NCBI GenBank assembly: GCA_032622095.1
Contig: CP136063.1
Location: 11,199,814 to 11,263,813 of the forward strand
DNA from: Siphonodentalium dalli
Lineage: Eukaryota > Mollusca > Scaphopoda > Gadilida > Siphonodentaliidae
Direction of reading: 5' to 3'
Length of the DNA: 64,000 nt
Of this stretch, positions 12,291 through 23,459 are shown piece by piece (position 1 is the stretch's first letter; each line of letters starts with the position of its first letter). A program made the translations under genes and the position numbers. The notes beneath the pieces were generated by a model. The model made no database searches and was not told the origin of the DNA. It saw nothing but the letters and a program-made list of their open reading frames with translations.

Positions 12291-12910
12291 CCTGTAATCA
12301 CCCCACATGTAGTGCAGAATTTCAACACACAACTTGGAGCATTTTATAATGTAATTTTATTATATTTCCACGCTGTCAAGCAGACCAGATCTTCGGTGTT
12401 ACCAGTAAACGCATCGAGTAAAAAATGTTGTGAAAATGTTAACAGTGTCGCACAAAAGAACACCTCTTCGCAAGTTCCATTTGAGCACAGGAAGAAATGT
12501 CCTTATTTCCCTTTATCTTTGTCACATCAATTTCGTCGATTAATTTCGATACCGGTATAATTCAAAAGCGGTAATTATTATAAATGTATTTCGTATCGCA
12601 AACTGCCAGATTTAATCTACGTGGGCTTTATTACGTTTACGTATGGTCATATTATTGTTAAACATAATGCATCACCGGTACACTTAAAGGTGGATTATCT
12701 CTTTGTAAACATGTATTATATAGTTACCGGGGTATAAAATATTAGATTTGAATCGAAGACTCCTGTCCGGAAATGCTTCTATCGATTAATATTAATTTTA
12801 TTTCTGGTCTAAAAAAGTATGTTTGTTCAGCTAACGAACAATAGTGGTTACTGTTAACAGAGACCATAAATGTTATTGTACAATTTTGTCACAAATAAAC
12901 GTTAATTATA
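12291..12910 (+). repeat. Duplicated segment with 5' half of a TIR element
   Basis: The first part aligns with 31,795-32,150: both contain aatttcaacacaca, a caagcaga/aagcaggcca word, a cgcaaa-to-ctacgtgggctttatta stretch and ttacgtttacgtatggtcat. From 12,687 the sequence is the left half of the MITE family described at 55,055: ttaaaggtggattatctctt followed by atgcttctatcgattaatat. The right half of that element is missing here. Confidence 0.6.
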
Positions 12911-12953
12911 AGCCCACGTAGGCCTGGGCCGAAGGCCCAGCCCGTAGTGGGCT
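12911..12953. repeat. GC-rich hairpin
   Basis: Inverted halves agcccac..ggcctgggcc and ggcccag..gtgggct close on a gaa loop, a 43-base stem-loop in AT-rich surroundings. It sits where the left half of the TIR element stops. Function is unknown. Confidence 0.5.
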
Positions 12954-13226
12954 CTGTAAGTAAGGCATACACACACTCGACGCTGGGAGAGCATTGAATC
13001 TGCAATACTGTTAAACGAAAAAATGTGTTTCTAAAAATATCTGACCTTTGACACGCTCTTTGAACTCTTGATCTCGTCTTTCCGAGTCACATTTGCAGCG
13101 ATTGGATAATCGCATTTATCTAACCCAATCAGAATTAACGTTAGTCACGCCAGTCACGGAACGTTGTTAGATAAATAATAACATTCAAACAGTTTCTGAA
13201 AATCATGCACCACCTCGGCGTTATTG

Positions 13227-13232
13227 CTCGCC
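13227..13232 (+). repeat. 6-bp target-site duplication, left copy
   Basis: CTCGCC immediately precedes the AGAAG start of the palindromic element and is repeated exactly, in the same orientation, right after its far end at 23,454-23,459. This is what integration with a 6-bp stagger leaves. Confidence 0.85.
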
Positions 13233-13260
13233 AGAAGAATAGGAGCCTCGTTGGTGTCAC

Positions 13261-13316
13261 ATCTAAAAATAGAATCTTTGGGGTCTAAAATTGGTTGTAC
13301 TAAAATATTCCCAAAA
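13261..13316 (+). repeat. 55-bp motif, outer copy of left arm
   Basis: Begins atctaaaaatagaatctttg and ends with a run ending in attcccaaaa, followed by A-rich aaacttcaaaaattt repeats. The same motif, in the same direction, lies near the inner end of this arm at 17,717-17,771, and inverted at the two matching places in the right arm. Confidence 0.8.
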
Positions 13317-13599
13317 TAACAAAACCCAAAAAAAAAATTCAAAACTTCAAAAATTTATTTTTTCCAAAAAAAAAATTTCAAAACCCAAAAATTTATTTTT
13401 TCCAAAAAATTTCAAAACTTCCAAATTATCAAAACCCCAAAATTTCAAAAGAAAAAATTATCAAAACCCTCAAAATTATTTCTCCAAAAAAAGTGTAAAT
13501 AAAAAATTTATAACGAGTTTTCGGTTTCTGATAAACTCGATATTAAAAAATGTCGAATGTTAAATTATTTGCGCGTAATATCTTTCGTTATTTTTTTTG

Positions 13600-14920
13600 T
13601 TCAAATATTTTTCATGAAATTATTAATCGATGTTTAGAAATAGCTTTATTGGACATTGTGACCATCGATATGAATGCATACATTCCAGTGTTTTATCGGA
13701 CGCAGTTCATATAATTGTCATACCTGAAAATAGACACCATTACTTTTACATAAATAATAAAGAGCGTTTATTCTTTACACTCTCTATCCCATATGACAGG
13801 TGTGTATTATCGTGAATTATTGGAAGTATTGAGATGTACTATGTTGAATCCCTAACGGTCGAAAATTGTAATGTGAAATTACAACCCTCCAGAATGAATT
13901 GTCATATTCGCTGTACACGCAATCACACACGCGACATTGGTGGTAACAATGTGTCTTTCACACCTTTGCTTTACCAAATGAATTATATTATTTCCCCGTT
14001 CACAGTTATATGCTATTCAGAAAACATATCGATTTAATGTCTGAACAAACGGGTTAGTATCAATTAAGGTTGATAAACTGTGTCATTCACACGATAATTA
14101 GTTAGCCAAAACATGCATACGTCCAGGACACTCAATTATAGAAATTGCTTTGATGACATTGTTATAACAACATTACGTAATAACCACTTATCACTCCAGT
14201 CACACTTACGATCATATACCGAAACTACAGGTATCACCGATGATGTAACATTATATCACTGCTATTGTACCAATGATAGGTTCAGACAAGTTCGATGTTT
14301 AGAAAAATAGATAATCTGCAGGTGTTCTCAGCGGGGGGAACACAACATTACGTAATAACCACTTATCGCCCCACATTCATAATTACGCTTTGGACATTTT
14401 ATCAGTTTATCACGTGATCACTAAATGTGGCAATCGGGTATCCTCCGATGCCTGCAATATATTATTTATAATAATTGGACTCATTGATCTCACGTGAATA
14501 ATACTCTTAGTTGTTCCAATAAAATAGTTATCAAATTCGATCACCAATAGATTTGACTGTGGAATGTAATGACCTTTAACTTATTTATCGATCTAAAGGG
14601 ACACTCATTATGAATGAATGTTAACAATACAAGCGCACGAATGAAGAGCGTTGAACATATACGAAATTACTACACGAATGAATTGAACCTTGAAATTTAT
14701 ATTTCACATCTTACCAACAACAGCTACAGACATAATCATAGTATTATACTGTCTTGCATGTACACACGCTATGACATCATTAAAGGTGGACAATCCACTC
14801 ACGGGGTGACAACAGATACGGACATAGGCATAGTGTTATACAGTCATCTATGTACCCACGCTATGACACCATTAACGTACATTGGATGTTAGGTCTATGA
14901 CTCTTGAGTATGCACCAATC
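13600..14920. other. Arm interior without a supported gene (left)
   Basis: Small frames of 60-92 codons here recur in the right arm only because the arms are copies, so that is not evidence of coding. The part 14,392-14,596 is repeated at 15,531-15,735, and 14,593-14,880 at 16,131-16,410, so each arm carries an internal duplication. A stretch near 13,800-13,830 (cgtgaattattggaag) resembles the start region of the zinc-finger gene at 17,121. Confidence 0.5.
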
Positions 14921-15250
14921 AATGAGCAAATGAGCAAGAAAGTGAGCAAATGAGCAAGAAAATGAGCAAATGAGCAAGAAAATGAGCAAGAAAATGAGCA
15001 AATGAGCAATAAAAATGAGCAAATGAGCATAAAAATGAGCAAATGAGCAAGAAAATGAGCAAATGAGCAAGAAAATGAGCAAATGAGCAATAAAAATGAG
15101 CAAATGAGCAAAAAAATTAGCAAATGAGCAAGAAAATGAGCAAATGAGCAATAAAAATGAGCAAATGAGCAAATAAATGAGCAAATGAGCCAAAAAATGA
15201 GCAATAAAATGAGCAAATGAGCAATAAAAATGAGCAAATGAGCAATAAAA
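14921..15250 (+). repeat. ATGAGCAA-type minisatellite, left arm
   Basis: About 330 bases of near-tandem aatgagcaaatgagcaagaa units, with taaaa or agaaa spacers of variable length. The mirror array in the right arm is longer (about 418 bases), so copy number has changed since the arms formed. Repetitive Leu/Ser/Phe-type frames across it are artefacts of the repeat. Confidence 0.9.
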
Positions 15251-16551
15251 TGGGCATACCTGTATGTAGGCCTATCAGTGGATGAATAGTCTGCCGGAGA
15301 AGTACTGTCTAGACAGGTCTTGACGGTAAGAGAGTCAGACGAGAAGTGAAGGCTTGGCTATTAAAACATAGTAATGCGATAGCGAACATCAAACGAGTCT
15401 GCGCACGCATATCTGTCAAAAGGATACAATAGCAGTCATTGGTCAATTTATCCCCGGTGTCAGCTCAGTACCCAATCGGGACGAAGCCGAAGGTCAACTC
15501 ATTTTTTTTACTCATTATAGTACGTCACTTGGACATTTTATCAGTTTATCACGTGATCACTAAATGTGGCAATCGGGTATCCACCGATGCCTGCAATTTA
15601 TTATTTATAATAATTGGACTCATTGATCTCACGTAAATAATACTCTTAGTTGTTCCAATAAAATAGTTATCAAATTCGATCACCAATAGATTTGACTGTG
15701 GAATATAATGACCTTTAACTTATTTATCGATCTATGTTAGAACATGGTCTTAACAAAAAACTTGACCATAACAAAAATTACCTTACATTTATGCATGAAT
15801 CTAATTAGACCATACGTAAATATTGTCAGCTTATCGTCTGATGAGCAAATCCGATGTTTATCAAAAATATTACAACTTCCAGTTGGTAATTACTCTTACG
15901 AATGAAGAGCGTTGAACATATACGAAATTACTACACGAATGAACTGAAATTTATATTTTCACATCTTACCAACAACAGATACAGACATAGTCATAGTGTT
16001 ATACTATCTTACATGTACCCATGCTATGACATCATTCGAAGGGGCAATACACTCAAGGAGCTAAAGTGACACGAAACAAGGGACGTGATGTAATATTGGT
16101 GTTTGAATCTTAAAGGAACACAAGACACTCTAAAGGGACACTCATTATGAATGAATGTTAACAATACAAGCGCACGAATGAAGAGCGTTGAACATATACA
16201 AAATTACTACACGAATGAATTGAACCTTGAAATTTATATTTCACATCTTACCAACAACAGCTACAGGCATTATCATAGGGTTATACTGTCTTGCATATAC
16301 ACACGCTATGACATCATTAAAGGCGGACAATCCACTCACGGTGTGACAACAGATACAGACATAGGCATAGTGTTATACAGTCTTCTATGTACCAATGCTA
16401 TGACATAATTAAAGGGGGATAATACACGCACGGTGTGGAATGTTAAAGTGACACGCGGTAAGGGACGTGATGTAATATTGGTGAAACCCCCTCCCCACTT
16501 ATAGATATATAACGAAGACGAGAATAACATGTTGATGAAGTTTATTGAAAT
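15251..16551. other. Arm interior with second copies of the internal duplication (left)
   Basis: Contains the 15,531-15,735 and 16,131-16,410 copies of sequence found at 14,392-14,880, plus a third partial copy near 15,897-16,015. No gene is supported. The TTTATT at 16,541-16,546 is the complement of an AATAAA poly(A) signal placed just after the stop of the zinc-finger gene. Confidence 0.5.
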
Positions 16552-17121
16552 TTAATCATTGTCTGAATCTTCAACCGTTAGATTTACTTCTAAGAGTTTC
16601 TTGAATTTTCTCATCGCTTCATCTGCAGCCCATTCATTATTATATCCGTGTTTGGTCAGTTTGACCATTTTCTTCATGATCATGGTATGTATGCGTGATG
16701 TTTTCAATCGATACTGGTATTCTATTAATCGTCTATAACTTTTGAGAAACAGAGCAAACTCTGTGTCGATGGTATCCTCTTTTCCCGACATGCTCTCATC
16801 TCCCGAAATGCTCTCTTCTTCTTTCACATCATTGGTGACGCGTGTCATCATACTTTTGAATGTGTCCATCTCGTTGACACATCGCGCAGCTTTCTTAAGA
16901 CCGAATACCGTTCTACTACCGACGCCATTACCATCTTCTGAATCTGATAGCGTTCCACGTTCATCTTCATCTGAATCTAGAACCGCTTCGTCAGATTCAT
17001 CGGTATCTTCTCCGAAGAGAGTTGGTTTTGTCTCGGACATAACTCCGTGTTTAATCTGTTTATGTCTTTGTAGATTGTAGTTCGTCGATAAAATAATGCC
17101 ACATAAATCACACCCGTGCAT
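16552..17121 (-). CDS. Single C2H2 zinc-finger acidic protein, left-arm copy (189 aa)
   Basis: An intact frame whose first 25 residues form one C2H2 finger: C4, C7, H20, H25 (C-x2-C-x12-H-x4-H). Residues about 37-65 are strongly acidic (DESDEAVLDSDEDE and neighbours). The C-terminal half is helical and Lys-rich and ends in an acidic EDSDND. The start ATG lies inside the end of the upstream 174-aa frame, so the two genes overlap by 14 bases. It differs from the right-arm protein by a single residue seen (T for K in SMMTRV). A DNA- or RNA-binding role is inferred from the finger only. No host homologue is recognised. Confidence 0.6.
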   Translation of the reverse strand: MHGCDLCGIILSTNYNLQRHKQIKHGVMSETKPTLFGEDTDESDEAVLDSDEDERGTLSDSEDGNGVGSRTVFGLKKAARCVNEMDTFKSMMTRVTNDVKEEESISGDESMSGKEDTIDTEFALFLKSYRRLIEYQYRLKTSRIHTMIMKKMVKLTKHGYNNEWAADEAMRKFKKLLEVNLTVEDSDND

Positions 17122-17633
17122 TATCGCGAATTATTGGAAGAACCATCACTCTTATAAGTAGCGATAAAAAGAGAGAATAAGGTGTGGTATACAACCGTCG
17201 CTCTAAGAGTACGTTCGTCCCGGGGCTAGGGTATAGATATTTGACCGCCGGTGATTCAATTAATGCCAATTTATCAGTATGGTACTCTATGTATTCATTC
17301 ATGATTTGGCTAATCGTATGACACTGGTCTTTTCATTTTCTTCTTATTATTAGACAAACCTCCATCAGACACTCTCTTGTTGGTTTGTTTGGACGCTTTA
17401 CGTGAGTTTGTCAACTTATTTGCTGCAACTTCAGCCTTAGCCATTTCAATCGCTTGAGCGATGGGTGTCACCACGTTAATAAGTGGTTTTAGAACGTCTT
17501 CTTCACTATCACTATTTTTAGTTCTGTCAATAAAGTATCGACCCTGATTATCTGGTATTAACTTCCCATCAACCATATCTCTGAAATGTTTTCTCCACAT
17601 TTCAAGATCTGCTGGAATATACGGGATCGACAT
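17108..17633 (-). pseudogene. Left-arm copy of the 174-aa protein, frameshifted
   Basis: Same protein as 18,966-19,490, but one extra A in the run after KKKMK (near 17,330) shifts the frame, so the product would stop after about 107 residues (ending RPVSYD). The second half stays open in the next frame from 17,302. A few substitutions also separate the copies, for example MAKAEVAANKLTNSRKA here against MAMAEFAANKLTNTRKA in the right arm. This is the clearest sign that the two arms evolve as separate sequences. Confidence 0.6.
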
Positions 17634-17716
17634 GTTTCTTCAAAATGTACAAGTCACTCTTTTTTCTGCATTTTATTTTAGAAAGTTTATCGCCTCTTAT
17701 AAAAATCGATTATTGC

Positions 17717-17771
17717 ATCTAAAAATAGAATCTTTGGGTCTAAAATTGGTTGTACTAAAATATTCCCAAAA
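17717..17771 (+). repeat. 55-bp motif, inner copy of left arm
   Basis: Direct copy of 13,261-13,316, again followed by A-rich aaacttcaaaaatttc repeats (17,772-17,857) that lead into the GC-rich centre. It lies about 85 bases upstream of the ATG of the left 174-aa gene, so it may be part of a promoter. Confidence 0.8.
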
Positions 17772-17857
17772 ACCCAAAACTTCAAAAATTTCAAAAACTT
17801 CAAAAATTTCAAAAATTTCAAAAAACTTCAAAAAATTTCAAAAACTTCAAAAATAAG

Positions 17858-17995
17858 ACCCCGCCGGCGGCGGACCCCGGCGGCGGCGGCGCCACCGCCG
17901 GCGGCGCCACCGCCGGCGGCGCCAGTTGTTGTTGTTGTTGTTGTTGTTGTTGGTGGTGGTGGTGTTGTTGTTGTTGTTGTTGTTGTTGGTGGTGG

Positions 17996-18034
<39 letters not shown>

Positions 18035-18132
18035 GGCGGCGGCGGCGACGGCGGCGACGGCATTGTGGTATTTTACTGCGGCGGCGGCGCCGCCGCCGCC
18101 GCCGGCGCCGCCGCCGCCGCCGGGGTCCGCCG
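17858..18132. repeat. GC-rich and GTT/GGT centre of the palindrome
   Basis: Blocks of GCC/GGC triplets flank GTT and GGT triplet runs (about 17,928-18,032), followed by a second GC-rich block up to 18,132. The GC-rich block next to 17,860 is mirrored at 18,643-18,700; the second block (18,033-18,132) has no mirror. All long frames across it are simple-sequence artefacts. Confidence 0.85.
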
Positions 18133-18642
<510 letters not shown>

Positions 18643-18826
18643 CTTGCGCCGCCGGCGGTGCCGCCGCCGCCGCCGGGGTCCGCCGCCGGCGGGGTCTTAT
18701 TTTTGAAGTTTTTGAAATTTTTGAAGTTTTTTGAAGTTTTTGAAATTTTTGAAATGTTTGAAGTTTTTGAAATTTTTGAAGTTTTTTGAAATTTTTGAAG
18801 TTTTTTGAAATTTTTGAAGTTTTGGG

Positions 18827-18882
18827 TTTTTGGGAATATTTTAGTACAACCAATTTTAGACCCAAAGATTCTATTTTTAGAT
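18827..18882 (-). repeat. 55-bp motif, inner copy of right arm
   Basis: Inverted copy of 17,717-17,771. A TATAAGAGGCG word (18,898-18,908) lies between this motif and the ATG at 18,966, a plausible core promoter for the gene pair. Confidence 0.75.
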
Positions 18883-18965
18883 GCAATAATCGATTTTTAT
18901 AAGAGGCGATAAACTTTCTAAAATAAAAAGCAGAAAAAAGAGTGAATTGTACATTTTGAAGAAAC

Positions 18966-19490
18966 ATGTCGATCCCGTATATTCCAGCAGATCTTGAAAT
19001 GTGGAGAAAACATTTCAGAGATATGGTTGATGGGAAGTTAATACCAGATAATCAGGGTCGATACTTTATTGACAGAACTAAAAATAGTGATAGTGAAGAA
19101 GACGTTCTAAAACCACTTATTAACGTGGTGACACCCATCGCTCAAGCGATTGAAATGGCTATGGCTGAATTTGCAGCAAATAAGTTGACAAACACACGTA
19201 AAGCGTCCAAAAAAACCAACAAGAGAGTGTCTGATGGAGGTTTGTCTAATAATAAGAAGAAAATGAAAGACCAGTGTCATACGATTAGCCAAATCATGAA
19301 TGAATACATAGAGTACCATACTGATAAATTGGCATTAATTGAATCACCGGCGGTCAAATATCTATACCCTAACCCCGGGACGAACGTACTCTTAGAGCGA
19401 CGGTTGTATACCACACCTTATTCTCTCTTTTTATCGCTACTTATAAGAGTGATGGTTCTTCCAATAATTCGCGATAATGCACGGGTGTGA
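18966..19490 (+). CDS. 174-aa protein of the palindromic element, intact copy
   Basis: First gene of the outward-transcribed pair. The N-terminus carries a YIPADLEMW motif (residues 5-13). An acidic stretch (SDSEED) is at 41-46, a Lys/Arg-rich basic region at about 73-101 (RKASKKTNKR and NNKKKMK), and a hydrophobic segment at about 151-168 near the C-terminus. The start ATG is the first in frame, about 60 bases behind a TATA-like word. Its end overlaps the next gene by 14 bases, a compact viral style of packing. From memory, short proteins with a Y-I-P-x-x-x-x-x-W start occur in animal Polinton/adintovirus-like elements, but I could not verify this; treat function as unknown. A basic DNA-associated or minor virion protein would be a guess. 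Confidence 0.6.
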   Translation: MSIPYIPADLEMWRKHFRDMVDGKLIPDNQGRYFIDRTKNSDSEEDVLKPLINVVTPIAQAIEMAMAEFAANKLTNTRKASKKTNKRVSDGGLSNNKKKMKDQCHTISQIMNEYIEYHTDKLALIESPAVKYLYPNPGTNVLLERRLYTTPYSLFLSLLIRVMVLPIIRDNARV

Positions 19491-20046
19491 TTTATGTGGC
19501 ATTATTTTATCGACGAACTACAATCTACAAAGACATAAACAGATTAAACACGGAGTTATGTCCGAGACAAAACCAACTCTCTTCGGAGAAGATACCGATG
19601 AATCTGACGAAGCGGTTCTAGATTCAGATGAAGATGAACGTGGAACGCTATCAGATTCAGAAGATGGTAATGGCGTCGGTAGTAGAACGGTATTCGGTCT
19701 TAAGAAAGCCGCGCGATGTGTCAACGAGATGGACACATTCAAAAGTATGATGAAACGCGTCACCAATGATGTGAAAGAAGAAGAGAGCATTTCGGGAGAT
19801 GAGAGCATGTCGGGAAAAGAGGATACCATCGACACAGAGTTTGCTCTGTTTCTCAAAAGTTATAGACGATTAATAGAATACCAGTATCGATTGAAAACAT
19901 CACGCATACATACCATGATCATGAAGAAAATGGTCAAACTGACCAAACACGGATATAATAATGAATGGGCTGCAGATGAAGCGATGAGAAAATTCAAGAA
20001 ACTCTTAGAAGTAAATCTAACGGTCGAAGATTCAGACAATGATTAA
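19477..20046 (+). CDS. Single C2H2 zinc-finger acidic protein, right-arm copy (189 aa)
   Basis: Same architecture as the left copy: finger ligands C4, C7, H20, H25; acidic residues about 37-65; then a second half with conserved YRRLIEYQYRLK. The start overlaps the end of the 174-aa gene in another frame, so translation of the second gene would need leaky scanning, reinitiation or its own mRNA. An AATAAA at 20,052-20,057 follows the stop by 5 bases, suggesting a very short 3' UTR. One finger is unusual for a sequence-specific host factor, which normally carries several; viral and transposon proteins often have one. Confidence 0.65.
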   Translation: MHGCDLCGIILSTNYNLQRHKQIKHGVMSETKPTLFGEDTDESDEAVLDSDEDERGTLSDSEDGNGVGSRTVFGLKKAARCVNEMDTFKSMMKRVTNDVKEEESISGDESMSGKEDTIDTEFALFLKSYRRLIEYQYRLKTSRIHTMIMKKMVKLTKHGYNNEWAADEAMRKFKKLLEVNLTVEDSDND

Positions 20047-21350
20047 ATTTCAATAAACTTCATCAACATGTTATTCTCGTCTTCGTTATATATCTATAAG
20101 TGGGGAGGGGGTTTCACCAATATTACATCACGTCCCTTACCGTGTGTCACTTTAACATTCCACACCGTGCGTGTATTATCCCCCCTTTAATTATGTCATA
20201 GCATTGGTACATAGAAGACTGTATAACACTATGCCTATGTATGTATCTGTTGTCACACCGTGAGTGGATTGTCCGCCTTTAATGATGTCATAGCGTGTGT
20301 ATATGCAAGACAGTATAACCCTATGATAATGCCTGTAGCTGTTGTTGGTAAGATGTGAAATATAAATTTCAAGGTTCAATTCATTCGTGTAGTAATTTTG
20401 TATATGTTCAACGCTCTTCATTCGTGCGCTTGTATTGTTAACATTCATTCATAATGAGTGTCCCTTTAGAGTGTCTTGTGTTCCTTTAAGATTCAAACAC
20501 CAATATTACATCACGTCCCTTGTTTCGTGTCACTTTAACTCCTTGAGTGTATTGCCCCTTCGAATGATGTCATAGCATGGATACATGTAAGATAGTATAA
20601 CACTATGACTATGTCTGTATCTGTTGTTGGTAAGATGTGAAAATATAAATTTCAGTTCATTCGTGTAGTAATTTCGTATATGTTCAACGCTTTTCATTCG
20701 TAAGAGTAATTACCAACTGGAAGTTGTACTATTTTTTATAAACATCGGATTTGCTCATCAGACGATAAGCTGACAATATTTACGTATGGTCTAATTAGAT
20801 TCATGCATAAATGTAAGGTAATTTTTGTTATGGTCAAGTTTTTTGTTAAGGCCATGTTCTAACATAGATCGATAAATAAGTTAAAGGTCATTATATTCCA
20901 CAGTCAAATCTATTGGTGATCGAATTTGATAACTATTTTATTGGAACAACTAAGTGTATTATTTACGTGAGATCAATGAGTCCAATTATTATAAATAATA
21001 AATTGCAGGCATCGGTGGATACCCGATTGCCACATTTAGTGATCACGTGATAAACTGATAAAATGTCCAAGTGACGTACTATAATGAGCAAAAAAAAATG
21101 AGTTGACCTTCGGCTTCGTCCCGATTGGGTACTGAGCTGACACCGGGGATAAATTGACCAATGACTGTTATTGTATCCTTTTGACAGATATGCGTGCGCA
21201 GACTCGTTTGATGTTCGCTATCGCATTACTATGTTTTAATAGCCGAGCCTTCACTTCTCGTCTGACTCTCTTACCGGCAAGACCTGTCTACACAGTACTT
21301 CTCCGGCAGACTATTCATCCACTGATAGGCCTACATACAGGTATGCCCAT
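20047..21350. other. Arm interior (right), mirror of 15,251-16,551
   Basis: Contains the mirrored internal duplications. No gene is supported beyond the poly(A) signal of the zinc-finger gene. Confidence 0.5.
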
Positions 21351-21768
21351 TTTTTTGCTCATTTGCTCATTTGTATTGCTCATTTGCTCATTTTATTGCT
21401 CATTTTTTTGCTCATTTGCTCATTTATTTGCTCATTTGCTCATTTTTATTGCTCATTTGCTCATTTTCTTGCTCATTTGCTAATTTTTTTGCTCATTTGC
21501 TCATTTTTATTGCTCATTTGCTCATTTTCTTGCTCATTTGCTCATTTTCTTGCTCATTTGCTAATTTTTTTGCTCATTTGCTCATTTTTATTGCTCATTT
21601 GCTCATTTTCTTGCTCATTTGCTCATTTTCTTGCTCATTTGCTCATTTTTATGCTCATTTGCTCATTTTTATTGCTCATTTGCTCATTTTCTTGCTCATT
21701 TGCTCATTTTCTTGCTCATTTGCTCATTTTCTTGCTCATTTGCTCACTTTCTTGCTCATTTGCTCATT
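21351..21768 (-). repeat. ATGAGCAA-type minisatellite, right arm
   Basis: About 418 bases of tgctcatttgctcattttct units, the complement of the left array but roughly 90 bases longer. Several unit variants (tgctaattttttt) occur twice here and only once on the left. Confidence 0.9.
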
Positions 21769-23370
21769 GATTGGTGCATACTCAAGAGTCATAGACCTAA
21801 CATCCAATGTACGTTAATGGTGTCATAGCGTGGGTACATAGATGACTGTATAACACTATGCCTATGTCCGTATCTGTTGTCACCCCGTGAGTGGATTGTC
21901 CACCTTTAATGATGTCATAGCGTGTGTACATGCAAGACAGTATAATACTATGATTATGTCTGTAGCTGTTGTTGGTAAGATGTGAAATATAAATTTCAAG
22001 GTTCAATTCATTCGTGTAGTAATTTCGTATATGTTCAACGCTCTTCATTCGTGCGCTTGTATTGTTAACATTCATTCATAATGAGTGTCCCTTTAGATCG
22101 ATAAATAAGTTAAAGGTCATTACATTCCACAGTCAAATCTATTGGTGATCGAATTTGATAACTAATTTGATAACTATTTTATTGGAACAACTAAGAGTAT
22201 TATTCACGTGAGATCAATGAGTCCAATTATTATAAATAATATATTGCAGGCATCGGAGGATACCCGATTGCCACATTTAGTGATCACGTGATAAACTGAT
22301 AAAATGTCCAAAGCGTAATTATGAATGTGGGGCGATAAGTGGTTATTACGTAATGTTGTGTTCCCCCCGCTGAGAACACCTGCAGATTATCTATTTTTCT
22401 AAACATCGAACTTGTCTGAACCTATCATTGGTACAATAGCAGTGATATAATGTTACATTATCGGTGATACCTGTAGTTTCGGTATATGATCGTAAGTGTG
22501 ACTGGAGTGATAAGTGGTTATTACGTAATGTTGTTATAACAATGTCATCAAAGCAATTTCTATAATTGAGTGTCCTGGACGTATGCATGTTTTGGCTAAC
22601 TAATTATCGTGTGAATGACACAGTTTATCAACCTTAATTGATACTAACCCGTTTGTTCAGACATTAAATCGATATGTTTTCTGAATAGCATATAACTGTG
22701 AACGGGGAAATAATATAATTCATTTGGTAAAGCAAAGGTGTGAAAGACACATTGTTACCACCAATGTCGCGTGTGTGATTGCGTGTACAGCGAATATGAC
22801 AATTCATTCTGGAGGGTTGTAATTTCACATTACAATTTTCGACCGTTAGGGATTCAACATAGTACATCTCAATACTTCCAATAATTCACGATAATACACA
22901 CCTGTCATATGGGATAGAGAGTGTAAAGAATAAACGCTCTTTATTATTTATGTAAAAGTAATGGTGTCTATTTTCAGGTATGACAATTATATGAACTGCG
23001 TCCGATAAAACACTGGAATGTATGCATTCATATCGATGGTCACAATGTCCAATAAAGCTATTTCAATTTCATGAAAAATATTTGAACAAAAAAAATAACG
23101 AAAGATATTACGCGCAAATAATTTAACATTCGACATTTTTTAATATCGAGTTTATCAGAAACCGAAAACTCGTTATAAATTTTTTATTTACACTTTTTTT
23201 GGAGAAATAATTTTGAGGGTTTTGATAATTTTTTCTTTTGAAATTTTGGGGTTTTGATAATTTGGAAGTTTTGAAATTTTTTGGAAAAAATAAATTTTTG
23301 TGTTTTTAAATTTTTTTTTTGGAAAAAATAAATTTTTGAAGTTTTGAATTTTTTTTTTGGGTTTTGTTAT
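21769..23370. other. Arm interior (right), mirror of 13,317-14,920
   Basis: No supported gene. A 12-base duplication (gataactaattt, near 22,153-22,170) is absent from the left arm. Confidence 0.5.
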
Positions 23371-23425
23371 TTTGGGAATATTTTAGTACAACCAATTTTA
23401 GACCCCAAAGATTCTATTTTTAGAT
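23371..23425 (-). repeat. 55-bp motif, outer copy of right arm
   Basis: Inverted copy of 13,261-13,316, lying 28 bases inside the element end. Confidence 0.8.
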
Positions 23426-23453
23426 GTGACACCAACGAGGCTCCTATTCTTCT

Positions 23454-23459
23454 CTCGCC
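23454..23459 (+). repeat. 6-bp target-site duplication, right copy
   Basis: CTCGCC, identical to 13,227-13,232. The predicted empty site would read gcgttattgctcgcccattagagg. Confidence 0.85.

Larger units (their letters stand above)
13233..17930 (+). repeat. Left arm (giant terminal inverted repeat)
   Basis: This is the reverse complement of 18,643-23,453 throughout. Differences from the right arm include one extra A in the 174-aa gene, a shorter minisatellite, and lack of a 12-base duplication present near 22,153. The differences are spread along the arm, which is expected for two physically separate arms and not for a sequencing fold-back. Confidence 0.85.
18643..23453 (-). repeat. Right arm (giant terminal inverted repeat)
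   Basis: Mirror of 13,233-17,930, ending ...CTCCTATTCTTCT directly before the CTCGCC duplication. This arm keeps both genes intact. Confidence 0.85.

Noticed and set aside
13834-14892. Three small frames (65-92 codons) conserved identically in both arms
   Set aside because: Identity is explained by the palindrome itself. There is no independent evidence such as domain, codon pattern or homologue.
14861-15237. Leu/Ser/Phe/Cys-rich repetitive frames over the minisatellite (both arms)
   Set aside because: Generated by the TGCTCATT unit; the arms have different array lengths, and frames change with unit number. Not a membrane protein.
14921-15250. CRISPR-like array
   Set aside because: Repeat units are 8-11 bases, with no unique spacers of constant length, in a eukaryotic context.
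15244-15250. Telomere-like or centromeric satellite interpretation of the minisatellites
   Set aside because: No TTAGGG-type units and the arrays are short and confined to the element arms.
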